The notes beneath the pieces were generated by a model. The model saw nothing but the letters and a program-made list of their open reading frames with translations, ran no database searches and had not been told where the DNA came from. The translations under genes were made by a program, and so were the position numbers. DNA of 64,000 bases from an uncultured Bacteroidales bacterium (GTDB lineage: Bacteria > Bacteroidota > Bacteroidia > Bacteroidales > UBA932), in NCBI GenBank assembly GCA_944326325.1, contig CALVDQ010000002.1, forward strand, positions 1 through 64,000, read 5' to 3'. This document shows, piece after piece, positions 62,895-64,000 of this stretch. How positions within the stretch are numbered: the first letter of the stretch is position 1; the number at the start of each line of letters is the position of its first letter.

Positions 62895-64000
62895 TCATTT
62901 GCCGGCGGCCGCTTTCAGCATGATCTCCATGGCTTCTCCGAGTCCTCCGGCATCCTTTCCTCCGGCCGTAGCCATCCCAGGCTGTCCTCCGCCTCCTCCG
63001 GCAATGGCCTTTGCGGCTTCCTTTACGTCTTTGGAGGCGTTGCGCCCGGCTGCAACCAGGTCAGGGGAATACATTATGAAAAGCTGGGGCTTCCCTGCAT
63101 ACTCGAATGCCCCGAGCAATGCAAAGTTCTCCGTCTCTTTCTGCAGCATGAAGGCCGCGTTCTTCAGCATGGCAGGGTCTACCGGCATATTGATGGTGAC
63201 AACCCTTATCCCGTTTATCTCCTTCGCCTTCTCGAGGATGCTCTCCTTCATTGCGAGCGTCTTTTCCTTGGCTATCTTCTCGATCTCCTTCCTGAAATGC
63301 TCGTTCTCTTCAATCATCTTCCTTATGGCTCCGGCGAGATCAGGAACATTGTTGAAGAGGGCCCTTGCGCCCCTGAGCGTGTTCTCCATGGCGTCCACCA
63401 CGTTTTCCGCATTGGCTCCGGTGGTGGCCTCTATCCTCCTCACCCCTGCCGCTATGGCTGATTCCGAGATTATCTTGAAGAAGCCGATCTGTCCTGTCGC
63501 CCTGGCATGGGTACCTCCGCACAGCTCGATGGAGTCCCCGAAACGTACGACCCTCACCTTGTCACCGTACTTTTCCCCGAAGAGGGCCATCGCCCCCATT
63601 TCCTTGGCTTCCTCCATCGTTGCGTTCCTGTTCTCGCAGAGAGGTGAGTTCATCCTTATCAGGGCGTTGACCCTACGCTCCACGAGGTCTATCTGTTCGT
63701 CGGTAAGCTTCTCGAAGTGGGAGAAGTCGAACCTGAAATAGCTGTCGCATACGTATGAGCCTTTCTGCTCCACATGGGTCCCGAGGATTTCCCTCAGGGC
63801 CTGGTGCAGAAGGTGTGTTGCGGTATGGTTGTTCGTGATGCCCAGACGCCTTTCCCCGTCCACGACGAGCCTGAATTTTCCGGAACAGTCCTCCGGGATG
63901 CTTTCTGCAATGTGTATGGTAAGGTTATTCTCCTTTATAGTGTTGAGTATCTTTATCTTTTCACCGTTTTCCGATTCTATGTACCCTGTGTCGCCTACCT
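62895..64000 (-). CDS. alaS: Alanyl-tRNA synthetase, C-terminal part (runs off the right edge)
   Basis: The frame is open to the window end. It starts in the beta-barrel domain before the editing domain (VGDTGYIES at the edge), then shows the editing-site HTATHLLHQALRE (HxxxH zinc ligands) and CGGTHARATGQIG, a coiled linker, and the C-Ala domain with GGGGGQPGMATAGG. It charges alanine to tRNA(Ala) and removes mischarged Ser/Gly. The lptG-fmt gene follows 19 nt downstream. Confidence 0.95.
   Translation of the reverse strand, partial: VGDTGYIESENGEKIKILNTIKENNLTIHIAESIPEDCSGKFRLVVDGERRLGITNNHTATHLLHQALREILGTHVEQKGSYVCDSYFRFDFSHFEKLTDEQIDLVERRVNALIRMNSPLCENRNATMEEAKEMGAMALFGEKYGDKVRVVRFGDSIELCGGTHARATGQIGFFKIISESAIAAGVRRIEATTGANAENVVDAMENTLRGARALFNNVPDLAGAIRKMIEENEHFRKEIEKIAKEKTLAMKESILEKAKEINGIRVVTINMPVDPAMLKNAAFMLQKETENFALLGAFEYAGKPQLFIMYSPDLVAAGRNASKDVKEAAKAIAGGGGGQPGMATAGGKDAGGLGEAMEIMLKAAAGK

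Noticed and set aside
1..64000. tRNA, rRNA or CRISPR arrays
   Set aside because: Intergenic gaps were read for cloverleafs, conserved rRNA segments and evenly spaced repeats; none was seen. A covariance search would be the decisive test.

Overview
The window is a piece of a Bacteroidota (Bacteroidales-type) chromosome of roughly 50-55% GC. The lineage is supported by two SusC/SusD pairs, one with an ECF sigma/FecR pair, by a TPR regulator with an HTH domain, by many SPII lipoproteins, and by promoters of the Bacteroidota form (-33 TTTG, 19-20 nt spacer, -7 TAnnTTTG), which I found upstream of many genes. No rRNA, tRNA, CRISPR array or intact insertion sequence was seen. The genus cannot be fixed from the sequence alone.

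Layout. 1-4000: tail of an unrelated, apparently foreign gene with its terminator, abutting a truncated GH29 fucosidase remnant; a large beta-propeller-like lipoprotein; then a chimeric remnant of an ECF sigma factor and a SusC receptor. 4000-7500 (minus): a polyferredoxin membrane protein, a Tat-exported aldo/keto reductase with ferredoxin clusters, and ndk. 7600-11700: outer-membrane barrel protein, BspA-type LRR remnant, pnp and rpsO. 11900-21200 (plus): TPR regulator, SusC, SusD, thioredoxin-like lipid/periplasmic protein and a Gfo/Idh/MocA oxidoreductase (locus PUL 1, no glycosidase). 21300-25950 (plus): complete pstSCAB-phoU phosphate operon. 25970-29400 (minus): meso-DAP dehydrogenase and a short UvrA paralogue. 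29480-32900 (plus): GT4, flippase, GT2 surface-glycan genes. 32970-35500 (minus): Ser-type sulfatase and ftcD, divergent from a SulP permease. 37400-39700 (plus): hexose MFS transporter and ROK glucokinase. 39800-40170: trpA remnant split by a small palindromic element. 40160-49950 (minus): PUL 2 (sigma, FecR, SusC, SusD, GH5, GH50-like). 50155-53785 (plus): acyl ligase, PlsC acyltransferase with zinc ribbon, DUF1963. 53910-56729 (plus): a tandem NPCBM protein carrying a glycine zipper. 56690-64000 (minus): queH-ilvE-ilvA and thiN-(lptG::fmt)-alaS.

Themes. The window mixes intact housekeeping operons with four separate gene-decay sites (GH29, sigma/SusC chimera, BspA, trpA). PUL 2 looks like an ECF/anti-sigma controlled glycan uptake system for a beta-linked hexan (inference). 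Sulfatase and sulfate permease share one divergent promoter region, which suggests sulfated-glycan use with sulfate handling. The most unusual items are the NPCBM/glycine-zipper protein, the in-frame LptG-Fmt fusion, PstC with an inserted PstS-like segment, and a palindromic element with 13-bp inverted ends sitting inside the trpA remnant and related to hairpins elsewhere in the window.
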